A stretch of 64,000 nucleotides of DNA. Source: BOG-1155 sp963717985 (GTDB taxonomy: Bacteria; Desulfobacterota; Syntrophorhabdia; Syntrophorhabdales; WCHB1-27). The notes under the pieces were generated by a model that made no database searches, was not told the DNA's origin, and saw only the letters and a list, made by a program, of their open reading frames with translations. The translations under genes and the position numbers were made by a program. Shown here in pieces: positions 35,864 through 45,405 of the stretch. How positions within the stretch are numbered: the stretch's first letter is position 1; every line of letters begins with the position of its first letter. Where the stretch lies: NCBI GenBank assembly GCA_963717985.1, contig CAVQYC010000004.1, positions 248,001 to 312,000 on the forward strand, read 5' to 3'.

Positions 35864-36334
35864 GATCGGCCTGTCTCGCTTCCCTCGGGAAATCTTAATG
35901 GCATGGGGCGCCGAAGATCGGGAATACGCTCACAATCTCTGAGGCCCGGCCCTATACCGAGTTGCATTCAAAAGCACCATCCGGAGGTACGGCCCGGCAA
36001 CCCGTCTGCCCCTGATGTTGCATCTCCTTTCCTTTAGGCAGGGCAAGGGTTTTTGGCCCCGGGCCGTGGAAACACGAGACAAGCATTTCTTGTCCCTAAG
36101 GGAAATTGAAAAAAAAGCGGATTGGGTATATCGTGATGAGGCGCGAGAAACTAGGAAGGGGCAAACATGGCCGATCACAAACACTATTGACGAAGATGTA
36201 ACCTATCCTGACGAAAACCCGACTTGTCATGAAGAAGATTCGCAGCGGAAAGCTGAACAAATAGGCAAGATACTCAAGGAAAAACAGTATTAGCCCATCA
36301 ACATATTATCGATATCTCACATTGCAGGATTAGC
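35864..36334. other. Intergenic region with a possible broken small gene
   Basis: No firm gene. GGAAGGGGCAAAC precedes an ATG at 36167 that gives only seven codons (MADHKHY). In another frame the sequence continues as TIDEDVTYPDENPTCHEEDS and ends at 36293. Joined by a single frameshift, these would make an acidic, lysine-ended protein of about 42 residues. This is a weak candidate. Confidence 0.3.
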
Positions 36335-37141
36335 GTGAAAAACAGCTACGTCGCCTCACCGTCGAGTTTGCACCTTGGAGCAGCTTCGCTGATACTGTGC
36401 CTCGTTGTCTGCCTTTGCTTTTTTCCCTACATGGTCTTTGCGGGTCCGCCCTTCGTCACGGATGACCCGGAGACGCCGGAATGGCACGGGTTTGAGATCA
36501 ATAATGCCCTCACCCTGCAGCAAACCGGACATGATCGTACCATGCAGATGCCGCTTCTCGACATCAACTATGGTTACAAGCCCAACGTGCAGCTCAAGGT
36601 TGAATCTCCTTACCTCTATGCCAGTCCCGAAAACCAAAAACAGCCACCGGGGTTACCAGACACGCTTGTTGGCGTCAAGTGGCGTTTTTACGAACAGGAT
36701 GACAAGCTTTTCCTTCTGGCCACGTATCCCCAGATCGCCCTTCCGACGGCTATCGGAAACAAGGGCCTGGGAGATGGAAAGCCCTCCTACCTCGTGCCGC
36801 TTGTACCACAGAAGACGTGGGGCGAGTGGACGCTTTACGGCAATCTCGGCTACTGGATCCAGACAGCGAAGGATACGCGGGATTTTTGGTATGGGGGCGC
36901 CGTCCTCAATAGAAGGATCAACGAGTGGCTGGAGCTGGGGGTAGAACTGTACACCAATACCGCCACGAATGTGGGTGACCCCTGTGATACAGGCTTCAAC
37001 CTGGGCGGCACGTTGAAGTTGAGTAAGGGGTATAACCTGCTCTTTTCGGCTGGCCGGAGCCTGCGCTACGGTCCCGACCTACAGTGCTATATCGCCCTGC
37101 AGGTGGTCACCGAGGGCTGGACCGATGGAAGACGAAAGTAA
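36335..37141 (+). CDS. Predicted outer-membrane beta-barrel protein
   Basis: 268 residues from GTG 36335. The N-terminus has a signal peptide ending near FAGPPFVTDDPETPE, a start pattern typical of the MetA-type putative transporter family (Phenol_MetA_deg). Alternating hydrophobic strands follow (GYKPNVQLKVESPYLYAS, GVKWRFYEQDDKLFLLATYP, WTLYGNLGYWIQ). It probably forms a beta-barrel in the outer membrane. No partner genes suggest a substrate. Confidence 0.72.
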   Translation: MKNSYVASPSSLHLGAASLILCLVVCLCFFPYMVFAGPPFVTDDPETPEWHGFEINNALTLQQTGHDRTMQMPLLDINYGYKPNVQLKVESPYLYASPENQKQPPGLPDTLVGVKWRFYEQDDKLFLLATYPQIALPTAIGNKGLGDGKPSYLVPLVPQKTWGEWTLYGNLGYWIQTAKDTRDFWYGGAVLNRRINEWLELGVELYTNTATNVGDPCDTGFNLGGTLKLSKGYNLLFSAGRSLRYGPDLQCYIALQVVTEGWTDGRRK

Positions 37142-37262
37142 TTCTCGATCGGCGGCCGTTCCTTGCAATTGCCGCCCTTTCTGATATATCATTATTTTCC
37201 GGTCTAAAGAAGGAAGGCCGCTTTCGCATTATCAAAAAAATCAATGCATCAAAGGAGGAAAT

Positions 37263-37913
37263 ATGAGAATCGTTTTGTTGGGGGCGCCGGGAGCCGGCAA
37301 AGGCACGATCGCAAAGCTGTTGAATGCCCACGACGGCTCAGTGCAGATATCAACGGGAGACATTCTCCGCGGCGCCGTCAAGGCGGGATCGGAGCTGGGG
37401 AAAAAGGCCCAGGGGTATATGGAGCGGGGAGAGCTTGTGCCTGACAGCCTCATCATGGAGATCATGGAAGCGAGACTCCAGGAGCCGGATGCGTCGAAGG
37501 GTTTCATCCTCGACGGCTTTCCGCGCACCATCCCGCAGGCCCAGGATTTGAAGAAACTCCTTGGGAAGCTCGCCATAAAACTTGACGTCGTGGTCGATAT
37601 CGAAGTGCCCAGAGACGTCATCCTCGACCGCCTCACCACGAGGCGGACCTGCTCGAACTCCGACTGCCAAGAGATCTATAACGTGAAGAGCAAACCGCCG
37701 TCAGCGGAGGGGAAGTGCGTGAAGTGCGGCTCGCCCGTCGTCCAGCGCGCGGACGAAACAACGGAGGCGATTACGCAGAGGCTTGAGACGTATAACGAGA
37801 AGACCGCGCCCCTCATCGATTTCTATAAAAAGGAAGGTTCCCTCAAGACAGTCACCTCCATGAACAGCGAAGAGATTGTCCAGGAAATCATACGTACCAT
37901 AAAACAGAAATAG
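37263..37913 (+). CDS. adk: Adenylate kinase
   Basis: 216 residues. It interconverts ATP + AMP and 2 ADP in the cytoplasm. The P-loop GAPGAGKGT, the AMP-binding ISTGDILR, and the FILDGFPRT motif are intact. The LID domain carries a Cys4 zinc site (RTCSNSDC and GKCVKCG), the long-form zinc type. AAAGGAGGAAAT precedes the start. It stands alone, not in the usual secY-adk ribosomal cluster. Confidence 0.96.
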   Translation: MRIVLLGAPGAGKGTIAKLLNAHDGSVQISTGDILRGAVKAGSELGKKAQGYMERGELVPDSLIMEIMEARLQEPDASKGFILDGFPRTIPQAQDLKKLLGKLAIKLDVVVDIEVPRDVILDRLTTRRTCSNSDCQEIYNVKSKPPSAEGKCVKCGSPVVQRADETTEAITQRLETYNEKTAPLIDFYKKEGSLKTVTSMNSEEIVQEIIRTIKQK

Positions 37914-37972
37914 CCTAAAATGGGGGGCAGCGCTCGTTCTTTCGACGGGTGCGCCCCTCATGAAGACCGCTC

Positions 37973-39499
37973 GTGATCCTCATCCATCCACCCCTTGTCA
38001 AACCTTCCGAACCCCCCGCCGGTCTGGCGGCGCTCTCCGGGGCACTCGGCGCCTTCGGACTGAGTCACACACTCCTTGATGCAAATCTTGAAGCCATGCT
38101 CTGGCTGCTTCAGGGCGCATCGCCCGGGCCGTCGGACACCTGGACCAGGCGCGCCCTCCGCCACCTCCCGGCAAACCTCGCCCTGCTCCGGGACTGGCAG
38201 GGGTACGCGAATAGCGCCCGGTACAGAAGGGCGGTTTCCGAGGTAAACAGGGTCATCGAAGGCTCGGCCCCGCGAGGAGCGCATCTCGGTCTCGCCGACT
38301 ACAGCCACGACCGTCTTTCGCCGGTAAAAAGCGGTGATTTGCTGTACGCCGCCGGGCATCCCGAGGAAAACGTCTTCTATCCATACTTCAGCGCGCGCCT
38401 CCCGGTACTTCTCGAAGACGGGGAGGGCCATTCCGTCATCGGCCTTTCCCTCAATTACCTGAGCCAGGCCCTCTGCGCCTTCTCAATCATCGGGTTTCTC
38501 CGGCTGAGGTATCCCCATGTACGGATCGTCCTCGGAGGGGGTCTCGTCACCTCCTGGACGAGCAACGCGGCCTGGAACAATCCTTTTGAAGGACTCGTCG
38601 ACCTACTGGTTTCGGGGCCCGGAGAACTTCCCCTGCTCTCGCTCTTCGGCGTTGAGGAGCTAAAGGAGGAAACCTGTCCCTCCTTTGACCGCCTTCCCCT
38701 CGATCTCTACCTGGCGCCCGGGCCCATTCTCCCCTATGCAGGCTCTAGGGGCTGCTACTGGCGCCGCTGTTCCTTCTGCCCGGAAAACACACAAGGGCAG
38801 ACGTGCTCCCCTAAGCCGGGGAGCCGGGTAATCGCCGACTTGAGGCTTCTATCCGCCACACACCGCCCCGCCCTCATCCATCTCGTGGACGATGCCATAA
38901 GCCCGGCCCTCATGAAAGCCCTCGCCGCATCCCCGATGGATACCCCCTGGTACGGCTTTGCACGGATCACCGCCGATCTCGCCGACCCGGAGTTCTGCCG
39001 GCAGTTACGGGCGTCCGGGTGCGTCATGCTCAAGCTCGGCCTTGAATCCGGAGACCAGCGCCTGCTCGACGCCCTGGGGAAAGGCATAGACCTGGAGACA
39101 GCGGCGCGAGCCCTGGCAGCATTAAGGCACGCAGGGATCGGTACGTACGTCTATCTGCTCTTCGGCACCCCGAAAGAAGACCTCGCCTCTGCGCGAAAAA
39201 CGCTCGCCTTCGTGGCCGCGCATAGTGATTTTATCGATTTTCTCAACCTCGCCGTCTTTAACATGCCCATCAACTGCGAAGAAGCGTACGAACTCGATCT
39301 CCGCGCTTTCTACGACGGAGACCTGTCTCTCTACACGGACTTTGTGCACCCCCGCGGCTGGGGCAGGCGGGAGGTCAGGGCGTTCCTTGCCGGGGAGTTC
39401 AAGGGACATCAGGCCATCCGGCCCATCCTGCTGCGTCAGCCTCCGCTGTTTACGTCGAACCATGCGCCGCTGCTCCATATGGCTCAATGGAGAAGGTGA
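37973..39499 (+). CDS. Radical SAM protein with N-terminal B12-binding-like region
   Basis: 508 residues from GTG 37973. The N-terminus (VILIHPPLVKPSEPPAGLAA) and the region around RIVLGGGLVTSWTS look like a cobalamin-binding-type Rossmann domain, though without the DxHxxG motif. The radical SAM cluster motif is GSRGCYWRRCSFCPE, spaced C-x4-C-x2-C and not C-x3-C-x2-C, a variant found in some B12-linked members. Later segments such as CVMLKLGLESGDQRLLDALG and TYVYLLFGTPKED are typical of the superfamily. Reaction unknown. Confidence 0.8.
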   Translation: MILIHPPLVKPSEPPAGLAALSGALGAFGLSHTLLDANLEAMLWLLQGASPGPSDTWTRRALRHLPANLALLRDWQGYANSARYRRAVSEVNRVIEGSAPRGAHLGLADYSHDRLSPVKSGDLLYAAGHPEENVFYPYFSARLPVLLEDGEGHSVIGLSLNYLSQALCAFSIIGFLRLRYPHVRIVLGGGLVTSWTSNAAWNNPFEGLVDLLVSGPGELPLLSLFGVEELKEETCPSFDRLPLDLYLAPGPILPYAGSRGCYWRRCSFCPENTQGQTCSPKPGSRVIADLRLLSATHRPALIHLVDDAISPALMKALAASPMDTPWYGFARITADLADPEFCRQLRASGCVMLKLGLESGDQRLLDALGKGIDLETAARALAALRHAGIGTYVYLLFGTPKEDLASARKTLAFVAAHSDFIDFLNLAVFNMPINCEEAYELDLRAFYDGDLSLYTDFVHPRGWGRREVRAFLAGEFKGHQAIRPILLRQPPLFTSNHAPLLHMAQWRR

Positions 39500-39930
39500 A
39501 AACCCGCCTGCTCTTCCAGGAAGGGGAGATGCTCCTTCTTCCTATAGACAAGGGCCTGGCAAACGGCGATAAGGCCCTCGTCGTCCTCCACCGTGATCTG
39601 GTAGGATGCGGTTTTTCTCCCCCTGCTTATTTCCTGCGATCTTGCACGGAGCATGCTGTTTTTCTTCGCGGATTTAATATAGGTCACGTTCATGTTGAGG
39701 GCAACGGCAACAGTGCCGTGGCTGTTCGACGAGATTTCAAAGGCCTCATCGATAAGGGAGAAGATCGCGCCGCCGTGGGCCATCCCATGCAGGTTATCCA
39801 TGGTCTCCCTGTACTCCATCTCGCACACTGCATAGCCTTCGCCGACTTCAGTCAGCCTAATCCCCATGAACCGCGCAAAAGGCTCCTCCCCGACACTTTT
39901 CACAAATGCACCGATCCTGTCCTGATTCAT
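39484..39930 (-). CDS. PaaI-type hotdog thioesterase
   Basis: 148 residues. The hotdog fold signature is GMAHGGAIFSLIDEAFEISS with the active-site-like DNLHGMAHGG segment, then NMNVTYIKSAKKNSMLRA. PaaI-like enzymes hydrolyse aromatic or other acyl-CoA thioesters. The 3' end overlaps that of the radical SAM gene by 16 bases, tail to tail. Start ATG 39930 has AAGGAGG eleven bases upstream. A promoter-like TTGACC-N16-TAAACT lies on the minus strand at about 40022-40049. Confidence 0.85.
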   Translation of the reverse strand: MNQDRIGAFVKSVGEEPFARFMGIRLTEVGEGYAVCEMEYRETMDNLHGMAHGGAIFSLIDEAFEISSNSHGTVAVALNMNVTYIKSAKKNSMLRARSQEISRGRKTASYQITVEDDEGLIAVCQALVYRKKEHLPFLEEQAGFHLLH

Positions 39931-40461
39931 TGCAGCGAAACCTCCTTAAGATAAGGGTCCGGGCCGGCACCCAGCAAAGGGCGTAGTGCGCCCGAAAACA
40001 TATAGGCCATCGGAACGCTCAGTTTACCATACCCCGGGATCAGGTCAAAGAAATTTGAACCGGAATCCCAGGACGAACACATTTGGGAATTGTCTACCCG
40101 CCGGACCGCATGACACCCGTTCCCTCGCACGTTAAGGCTCCCTGACCTGAACTGTAGTATTCGTGCACTTCTGCCAACGTCACAATCCGCTGGGTGACCC
40201 ATTTCAGCACCGTCGCGAATCATCCGTAGGATGTGATAGTTGATGTAATCTTCTTGCAACTGCGTCAGGCTATCTCCGTGACATGTTACAGTTGCAAAGG
40301 GACGGTATGGACTGCGTAGCGACTTGCGGACGCGCGAGGTTGCGGCATGGTTTATGCTTGTTGAGGTATGAACAAGAAAAAGAGGAGACCCGAAGGGTCA
40401 CCGTGAAGGGAGAAATCTACCTGGACAAACCTAAGAGAACACCATTTAAGGAGGCCTGCAG
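39931..40461. other. Intergenic region upstream of the hdr operon
   Basis: A minus-strand open frame (39927-40259) overlaps the thioesterase start; its last 40 residues look protein-like, but the rest does not, so at best it is a gene remnant. A 9-bp perfect inverted repeat TTGCAACTG/CAGTTGCAA (40254-40262 and 40289-40297) is a candidate operator or hairpin about 165 bases before hdrC. Confidence 0.45.
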
Positions 40462-41112
40462 ATGAGAAGTCCCATCCCTGCGCCGTACAGCCCCTCCGGG
40501 GCGGGTGTGCGTCCCTCGCTTCTCTATGAGGTGAGGAAGGTCATTAAGTACGAATCGGAACTTAACCCGGAGTTCGGTCAGGAGGTTGCCGCCAAGGCCC
40601 ACGGGGAAAACCTGTTTTCCTGCATCCAGTGCGGCACCTGCTCGGGTACCTGTCCGGTGAGCCACTATATGGACTACAGCCCCCGCAAGATCATCGCCAT
40701 GGTCCGCGCGGGATTCGAGGCCGAGGTCCTGGGAAGCTCCACCATCTGGTTGTGCGCCTCCTGCTACCAGTGCACCGTCGACTGTCCGAAGCAGATCAAG
40801 CTCACCGACATCATGTATGCCCTGAAGCAGAAGGCGATAGCGAAACACCTCTATCCGGATAAGTTCCCCATCCCCGTCATGGCCGAGGAGTTCTACAAAG
40901 GGGTCGCCAGGACCGGCAGGAACTCGGAAGGCACCCTAATGTTCAAGATCGCCCGGAGGACGAGCCTCTTCAGTCTCTTCAAGTATACCCGTCTCGGCAT
41001 GAAGCTCTTCACCACAGGCAGGATGGCCTTCAGAGAGGAGGGGATAGAGAACAAGGAACAGCTCCGCGCACTTCTGCGGGGCGTAGAAATGGCTGAGGAG
41101 GGAGCGAGATGA
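40462..41112 (+). CDS. hdrC: Heterodisulfide reductase-like subunit C
   Basis: 216 residues. Two 4Fe-4S motifs: CIQCGTCSGTCP and CASCYQCTVDCP. HdrC passes electrons between HdrA and the HdrB catalytic site. It is soluble here, with no membrane helices, as expected for the cytoplasmic HdrABC-Mvh type. AAGGAGG lies nine bases before ATG 40462. It overlaps hdrB by 4 bases (ATGA) and begins a six-gene operon ending with mvhA. The N-terminal 30 residues (proline-rich) are longer than in methanogens. Confidence 0.93.
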   Translation: MRSPIPAPYSPSGAGVRPSLLYEVRKVIKYESELNPEFGQEVAAKAHGENLFSCIQCGTCSGTCPVSHYMDYSPRKIIAMVRAGFEAEVLGSSTIWLCASCYQCTVDCPKQIKLTDIMYALKQKAIAKHLYPDKFPIPVMAEEFYKGVARTGRNSEGTLMFKIARRTSLFSLFKYTRLGMKLFTTGRMAFREEGIENKEQLRALLRGVEMAEEGAR

Positions 41113-41990
41113 AATATCTCTACTATCCGGGCTGTTCCCTGAAGAGCACCGGCAAGCCCTACGAAGAATCCTTGAAGGCCGTTTTTTCCACGCTCAACGT
41201 CCCCCTGGAAGAGCTGCACGACTGGAACTGCTGCGGCGCCACGGCCTATATGGCGGTCGACGAAGTCAAGTCCTTCGCCCTGTCCGCACGGAACCTGGCC
41301 CTCGCGGAAAAGCAGGGTGAGCCCGCGGAAAACGGCCATGTCCAGCTCGTCGCCCCCTGCTCCGCGTGCTACGCGCTCTCGTTGAAAACCCAGCACTACC
41401 TGGCGGAGAAAGAGGATATACGGAAGAAGGTCGAGGCCGGACTCAAAGAGGCAAACCTCACCTACGGAGGAAGGGTCGACGTGCGTCACCCCCTCGATGT
41501 GCTGATGAACGACATCGGGGTCGAAAAGATCAAGGAGAAGGTCAAATCGCCCCTCGGGAGCAAGATCGCCTGCTACTACGGCTGCCAGATCGTCAGGCCC
41601 TATGCCACATTCGACAACCAGGCAAACCCCACTACCCTCGATACGCTCATGGAGGCCCTGGGCGCAACCCCCGTAGACTGGGCCATGAAGACGCGGTGCT
41701 GCGGCGGGACCCTCGTCGGCACCATCAGGGAGGTCGGCTTCCGTCTCAACTATCTCATCCTGAAAGAAGCAGAGAGGAAAGGGGCCGACGTGCTTGCCAC
41801 GACCTGTCCCCTCTGTCAGTTCGGCCTGGAGTGCTTTCAGCCCAACCTGAACGCGAACTTCCAGGCACATATTACTCTGCCCGTTGCCTACTTCACCCAG
41901 TTGGTGGGTCTGGCCTTCGGCATATCCGAGAAAAAGTTGGGCATGCAACGGCTTTTTGTGCCGTTCAAGTCGGCGTCTATAGGAGGTTAG
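41109..41990 (+). CDS. hdrB: Heterodisulfide reductase-like subunit B
   Basis: 293 residues with two CCG-type cysteine domains that hold the noncubane 4Fe-4S clusters: GCSLKSTGKPY with DWNCCGATAYM and APCSACY, then CYYGCQIVRP with TRCCGGTLVGT and CPLCQFG. HdrB is the disulfide-reducing catalytic subunit. In bacteria that lack CoM-CoB heterodisulfide the acceptor is unknown. It overlaps hdrC and is followed after 3 bases by hdrA. Confidence 0.93.
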   Translation: MKYLYYPGCSLKSTGKPYEESLKAVFSTLNVPLEELHDWNCCGATAYMAVDEVKSFALSARNLALAEKQGEPAENGHVQLVAPCSACYALSLKTQHYLAEKEDIRKKVEAGLKEANLTYGGRVDVRHPLDVLMNDIGVEKIKEKVKSPLGSKIACYYGCQIVRPYATFDNQANPTTLDTLMEALGATPVDWAMKTRCCGGTLVGTIREVGFRLNYLILKEAERKGADVLATTCPLCQFGLECFQPNLNANFQAHITLPVAYFTQLVGLAFGISEKKLGMQRLFVPFKSASIGG

Positions 41991-41993
41991 CGA

Positions 41994-44006
41994 ATGGCAG
42001 CGAACGGGATACCAAGAGTTGGGGTCTACGTGTGCGACTGCGGCACGAATATCGCGGGCACGGTCGATGCGCCATCTTTGGCGGAATTTGCCACAACCCT
42101 CCCCGGTGTGGTCGTTGCCCGGGAATATAAATACGTCTGCTCGGAGCCGGGCCAACAGTTGATCCAGCAGGACATCAAGGAACAGAAGCTCGAGCGGGTC
42201 GTGGTCGCCTCCTGCTCGCCCCGGATGCACGAGCCGACCTTCCAGGCAGCCGTAGCAAAGGCAGGGCTCAACCCCTTCTATTTCGCCATGGTCAATATCC
42301 GGGAGCAGGTCTCGTGGGTGATCAGGGATAAGGAGTTGGGGACCGCCAAGGCCAAGAGGCTCATCAGGGCCGCCGTGGCAAGGGTAGTCCTCCAGGAGGA
42401 GCTCTTCTCCCGGACGGAGTCGGTCACACGGGCGGCCATGGTGGTAGGTGGAGGTATCGCCGGCATCCAGTCGGCCCTCACCATTGCCGACGCCGGCTAC
42501 AAGGTCTACCTGGTCGAGCGGCAGCCCTCCATCGGGGGTCACATGGCCCAGCTCGACAAGACCTTCCCCACCCTCGACTGCAGTACCTGAATTCTCGGCC
42601 CGAAGATGATGGATGCCGGTCGGCATCCCAACATCACCCTTCTCACCAATAGCGAAGTGGCATCAGTCTCAGGTTACGTTGGCAACTACAAAGTGGCCAT
42701 CAAGAAGAAACCCCGCTATATCAAGGAGGACCTCTGCGTGGGCTGCCTCCAGTGTATAGACGCCTGCACGTACAAGGAGGCGAAGTTCGCCGACGAGTTC
42801 CAGATGGGGCTCGGGAAACGCAAACCCATCTACCTGCCCTTCCCCCAGGCAACACCCCAGGTGGTGCTCATCGATCCCGAGCGGTGTATCCAGATGAAGA
42901 CAGGCAAGTGCAAGAAGACCTGCGCGGCGGCCTGCGACAGGAAAGCCATCGACTTCGAGCAGAAGGAAGAGACCGTCGAGGTCAATGTGGGCGCCATCAT
43001 CATATCCACCGGCTTCGAGCCCTTCGATGCAACGAGGATCCCCGCCTACGGCTACGGCAAGTATCCGAACGTCTATACGGGCCTGGAGGTAGAGAGGCTC
43101 ACCAGCGCCTCCGGTCCCACGGCAGGAGAGGTGGTCTTACGGGACGGCACACATCCGAAGAGCGTGGCGATCATCCACTGCGTGGGCTCCCGCGACGAGA
43201 AGACGAACAGGTACTGCTCCCGGGTCTGCTGCATGTACTCCCTGAAGCTCGCCCACATGGTAAAGGACCACACGGGCGCCCAGGTCTACAACTTTTACAT
43301 CGATATGCGCACCCCCGGCAAAAGCTACGAGGAGTTCTACGACAAGCTCCTCTCCGAGGGGGTCCACTTCATCCGCGGACGGGTGGCAGAGGTAACCGAC
43401 TGGGCCATAAAGCCGGAAGAAGAGGGCAAACTCGTGATCAGGGCGGAAGATACTTTGATCGGCGTGGTGAGAAGGATACCCGTTGATATGGTCATCCTCT
43501 CGACTGGGCTGGAGCCTCAACACGATGCCGCATCGGTGGCATCGATGTTCGGCATAAGCCGCTCCGCGGACGGCTTCTTCGCAGAGGCCCATCCGAAGCT
43601 CAGGCCGGTGGAGACGAATACGGACGGCGTATATCTGGCGGGATGCAGCCAGGGCCCTCGGGACGTGCCCGATACGGTCGCCCATGCAGGGGCAGCGGCT
43701 TCCATGACCATCGCGTTGCTCAACAGGGGGCAGGTGACCATATCTCCCACTGTCGCCGCGGTGAACGAGGCGCTCTGCTCTGCCTGCAAGACGTGCCTGT
43801 CCATATGCCCCTACCAGGCCATCGTCTTCAATACGGACAAGAACGTGGCTGTCGTGAACGACGCCCTCTGCAAGGGCTGCGGCACCTGTACAGCCGCCTG
43901 CCCTGCGGCGGCAATCACGGCCCGCCATTTCTCGGACGAGCAAATTGTTGCCCAGATCGAGGGGCTTCTCAGGGAGCCTAAAATCGCGGAAGGAGCACGC
44001 CCATGA
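41994..44006 (+). CDS. hdrA: HdrA, FAD-dependent electron-bifurcating subunit, selenoprotein (in-frame UGA)
   Basis: 670 residues if UGA at 42588-42590 is read as selenocysteine (Sec199). The frame is open and HdrA-like on both sides: DKTFPTLDCST-U-ILGPKMMD, where other HdrA proteins have Cys. An N-terminal HdrA domain, FAD motif VVGGGIAGIQSALTIADAG, central ferredoxin CVGCLQCIDAC and C-terminal ferredoxins CSACKTCLSICP and CKGCGTCTAACP are all present. A stem-loop just after the UGA fits a bacterial SECIS. HdrA bifurcates or confurcates electrons between hydrogenase, ferredoxin and HdrBC. Its stop overlaps mvhD (ATGA). Plain annotation would wrongly split it into two genes at 42590. Confidence 0.92.
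42588..42628 (+). promoter_or_regulatory. UGA codon with bacterial SECIS-like hairpin in hdrA
   Basis: UGA (42588-42590) is followed after 20 bases by GGATGCC (42611-42617), loop GGTC (42618-42621) and GGCATCC (42622-42628): a perfect 7-bp stem. The loop starts 27 bases after the UGA, and its GGUC resembles the apical loop of the E. coli fdhF SECIS. Confidence 0.75.
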
Positions 44007-44434
44007 ACTTCGAGCCAAAAATCATCGCCTTCCTTTGCAACTGGTGTACCTATACCGCCGCCGATGCGGCGGGCGTCGCCCGTATGGAGCAGCCTGCCAA
44101 CGTGGACGTGATCCGCGTCATGTGTACCGGCAGGATCGAGCCTATGTTCGTGCTCAAGGCCTTTGCCGAAGGCGCGGACGGGGTCATCGTCTCCGGCTGC
44201 CATCCACCGGGAGACTGCCACTACACGAACGGCAACTTCAAGACCTTCCGCCGCATGCCCCTTTTGGAGAGGGTACTTACCCAGTTCGGCATCGAAGACG
44301 GAAGATTCCACTGGGGTTGGATCTCAGGCGCGGAAGCGCCAAAGTGGGCAGAACTGGCACGCACGTTTACCGAACAGGTACGCGGTCTGGGACCACTCAA
44401 CTGGAAGGACCAGCTCGCGAGCAAGGAGGACTGA
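44003..44434 (+). CDS. mvhD: Hydrogenase iron-sulfur subunit MvhD
   Basis: 143 residues with a 2Fe-2S-type cysteine pattern: FLCNWCTYTAADAAG, RVMCTGRIEP and SGCHPPGDCHY. MvhD links the NiFe hydrogenase MvhAG to HdrA. The equivalent protein is a selenoprotein in some methanogens; here all positions are Cys. It overlaps hdrA by 4 bases and is followed after one base by mvhG. Confidence 0.93.
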   Translation: MNFEPKIIAFLCNWCTYTAADAAGVARMEQPANVDVIRVMCTGRIEPMFVLKAFAEGADGVIVSGCHPPGDCHYTNGNFKTFRRMPLLERVLTQFGIEDGRFHWGWISGAEAPKWAELARTFTEQVRGLGPLNWKDQLASKED

Positions 44435-44435
44435 T

Positions 44436-45395
44436 ATGGCGGACAAACTGAAGCTGGCCCTCTACTGGGCGGCATCGTGCGGGGGCTGCGAGATTGCCAT
44501 TGTCGAGCTGCGGGAGAAGCTCCTCATCGTCGACCAGGTAGCGGACATCGTCTTCTGGCCTGTTGCAGTCGACGCGAAGTATAAGGACGTGGAGGCCATG
44601 GCCGACGGCTACATAGACGTCTGCCTCTTCAACGGCGCCATCCGCACGAGCGAGAACGAGCACCTGGCCCACCTATTGCGCCAGAAGTCGAAAGTCCTCG
44701 TCGCCTTCGGCTCCTGCGCCAACGAGGGCTGCATGCCGGGCCTGGCCAACCTCTACGGCAGGCAGTCCATCTTCGACTATGCCTACCTGGAGTCCCCATC
44801 CACGGACAACCCGGGCCGCGTCATCCCCCAGACGCAGAACAAAATGCCCGAGGGGGAGATCCGGATACCGAAGTTCTATCAGACCGTAAAGACCCTTCCC
44901 CAGACGGTGGACGTGGACTACCACATCCCGGGCTGTCCCCCCCAGGCCCCGCAGATATGGGCGGTCATTGAAGCGATCGTCCAGGGGAAGCTCCCGGCCA
45001 AGGGGAGCGTCGTGGGCGCCAACGAAAAAACGGTCTGCGACGAGTGCAAGCACGACCGCAAGGAGAAGGCGATAAAGCAGTTCTACCGCACCTACGAGAT
45101 TATCCCCAGCTCCACGGAGTGTCTCTTCGACCAGGGCCTGATATGTGCGGGGCCGGCGACCCGCGGAGGGTGCGGCGCCCTCTGCACAACCGTCGATGTG
45201 CCCTGCCGCGGCTGCTACGGTCCTCCTCCCCATGTGGTAGACCAGGGCGCGGCCCTCATGAGTGCCTGTGCCTCCGTGGTCGATGCGGACACGGAACAGG
45301 AGGCGGCCCGCATCGTCGGCGGTATTGCCGACCCCATAGGTACCTTCTACCGCTTCGGCCTTCCCGCATCGCTCCTGCACCGCCGGAAAATATAG
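44436..45395 (+). CDS. mvhG: NiFe hydrogenase small subunit MvhG (group 3c)
   Basis: 319 residues. The proximal cluster motif SCGGCEIAIVEL is near the N-terminus, then FGSCANEGCMPG and HIPGCPPQAPQIW; the C-terminal ferredoxin-like cysteines are in TRGGCGALCTTVDVPCRGCY. There is no Tat signal, so the enzyme is cytoplasmic, as for F420-non-reducing hydrogenases. Start ATG 44436 lies one base after the mvhD stop; the frame is open upstream, but that extension is antisense-like arginine-rich sequence. Confidence 0.94.
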   Translation: MADKLKLALYWAASCGGCEIAIVELREKLLIVDQVADIVFWPVAVDAKYKDVEAMADGYIDVCLFNGAIRTSENEHLAHLLRQKSKVLVAFGSCANEGCMPGLANLYGRQSIFDYAYLESPSTDNPGRVIPQTQNKMPEGEIRIPKFYQTVKTLPQTVDVDYHIPGCPPQAPQIWAVIEAIVQGKLPAKGSVVGANEKTVCDECKHDRKEKAIKQFYRTYEIIPSSTECLFDQGLICAGPATRGGCGALCTTVDVPCRGCYGPPPHVVDQGAALMSACASVVDADTEQEAARIVGGIADPIGTFYRFGLPASLLHRRKI

Positions 45396-45405
45396 GGAGA
45401 ACGCC

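Noticed and set aside
39927..40259. Minus-strand open frame overlapping the thioesterase start
   Set aside because: Only the last 40 residues look protein-like, no family was recognised, and a promoter-like sequence for the thioesterase lies inside it.
42588..42606. Stop codon splitting hdrA into two genes
   Set aside because: Both sides are HdrA in the same frame, the UGA sits at a known Cys/Sec position, and a SECIS-like stem follows. A nonsense mutation is less likely than selenocysteine.
40893..42626. Long open frame on the minus strand opposite hdrC/hdrB/hdrA
   Set aside because: It is antisense to genes with strong family matches, is His/Gly/Arg-rich, and has no recognisable domain. 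It is a by-product of GC-rich codon use.
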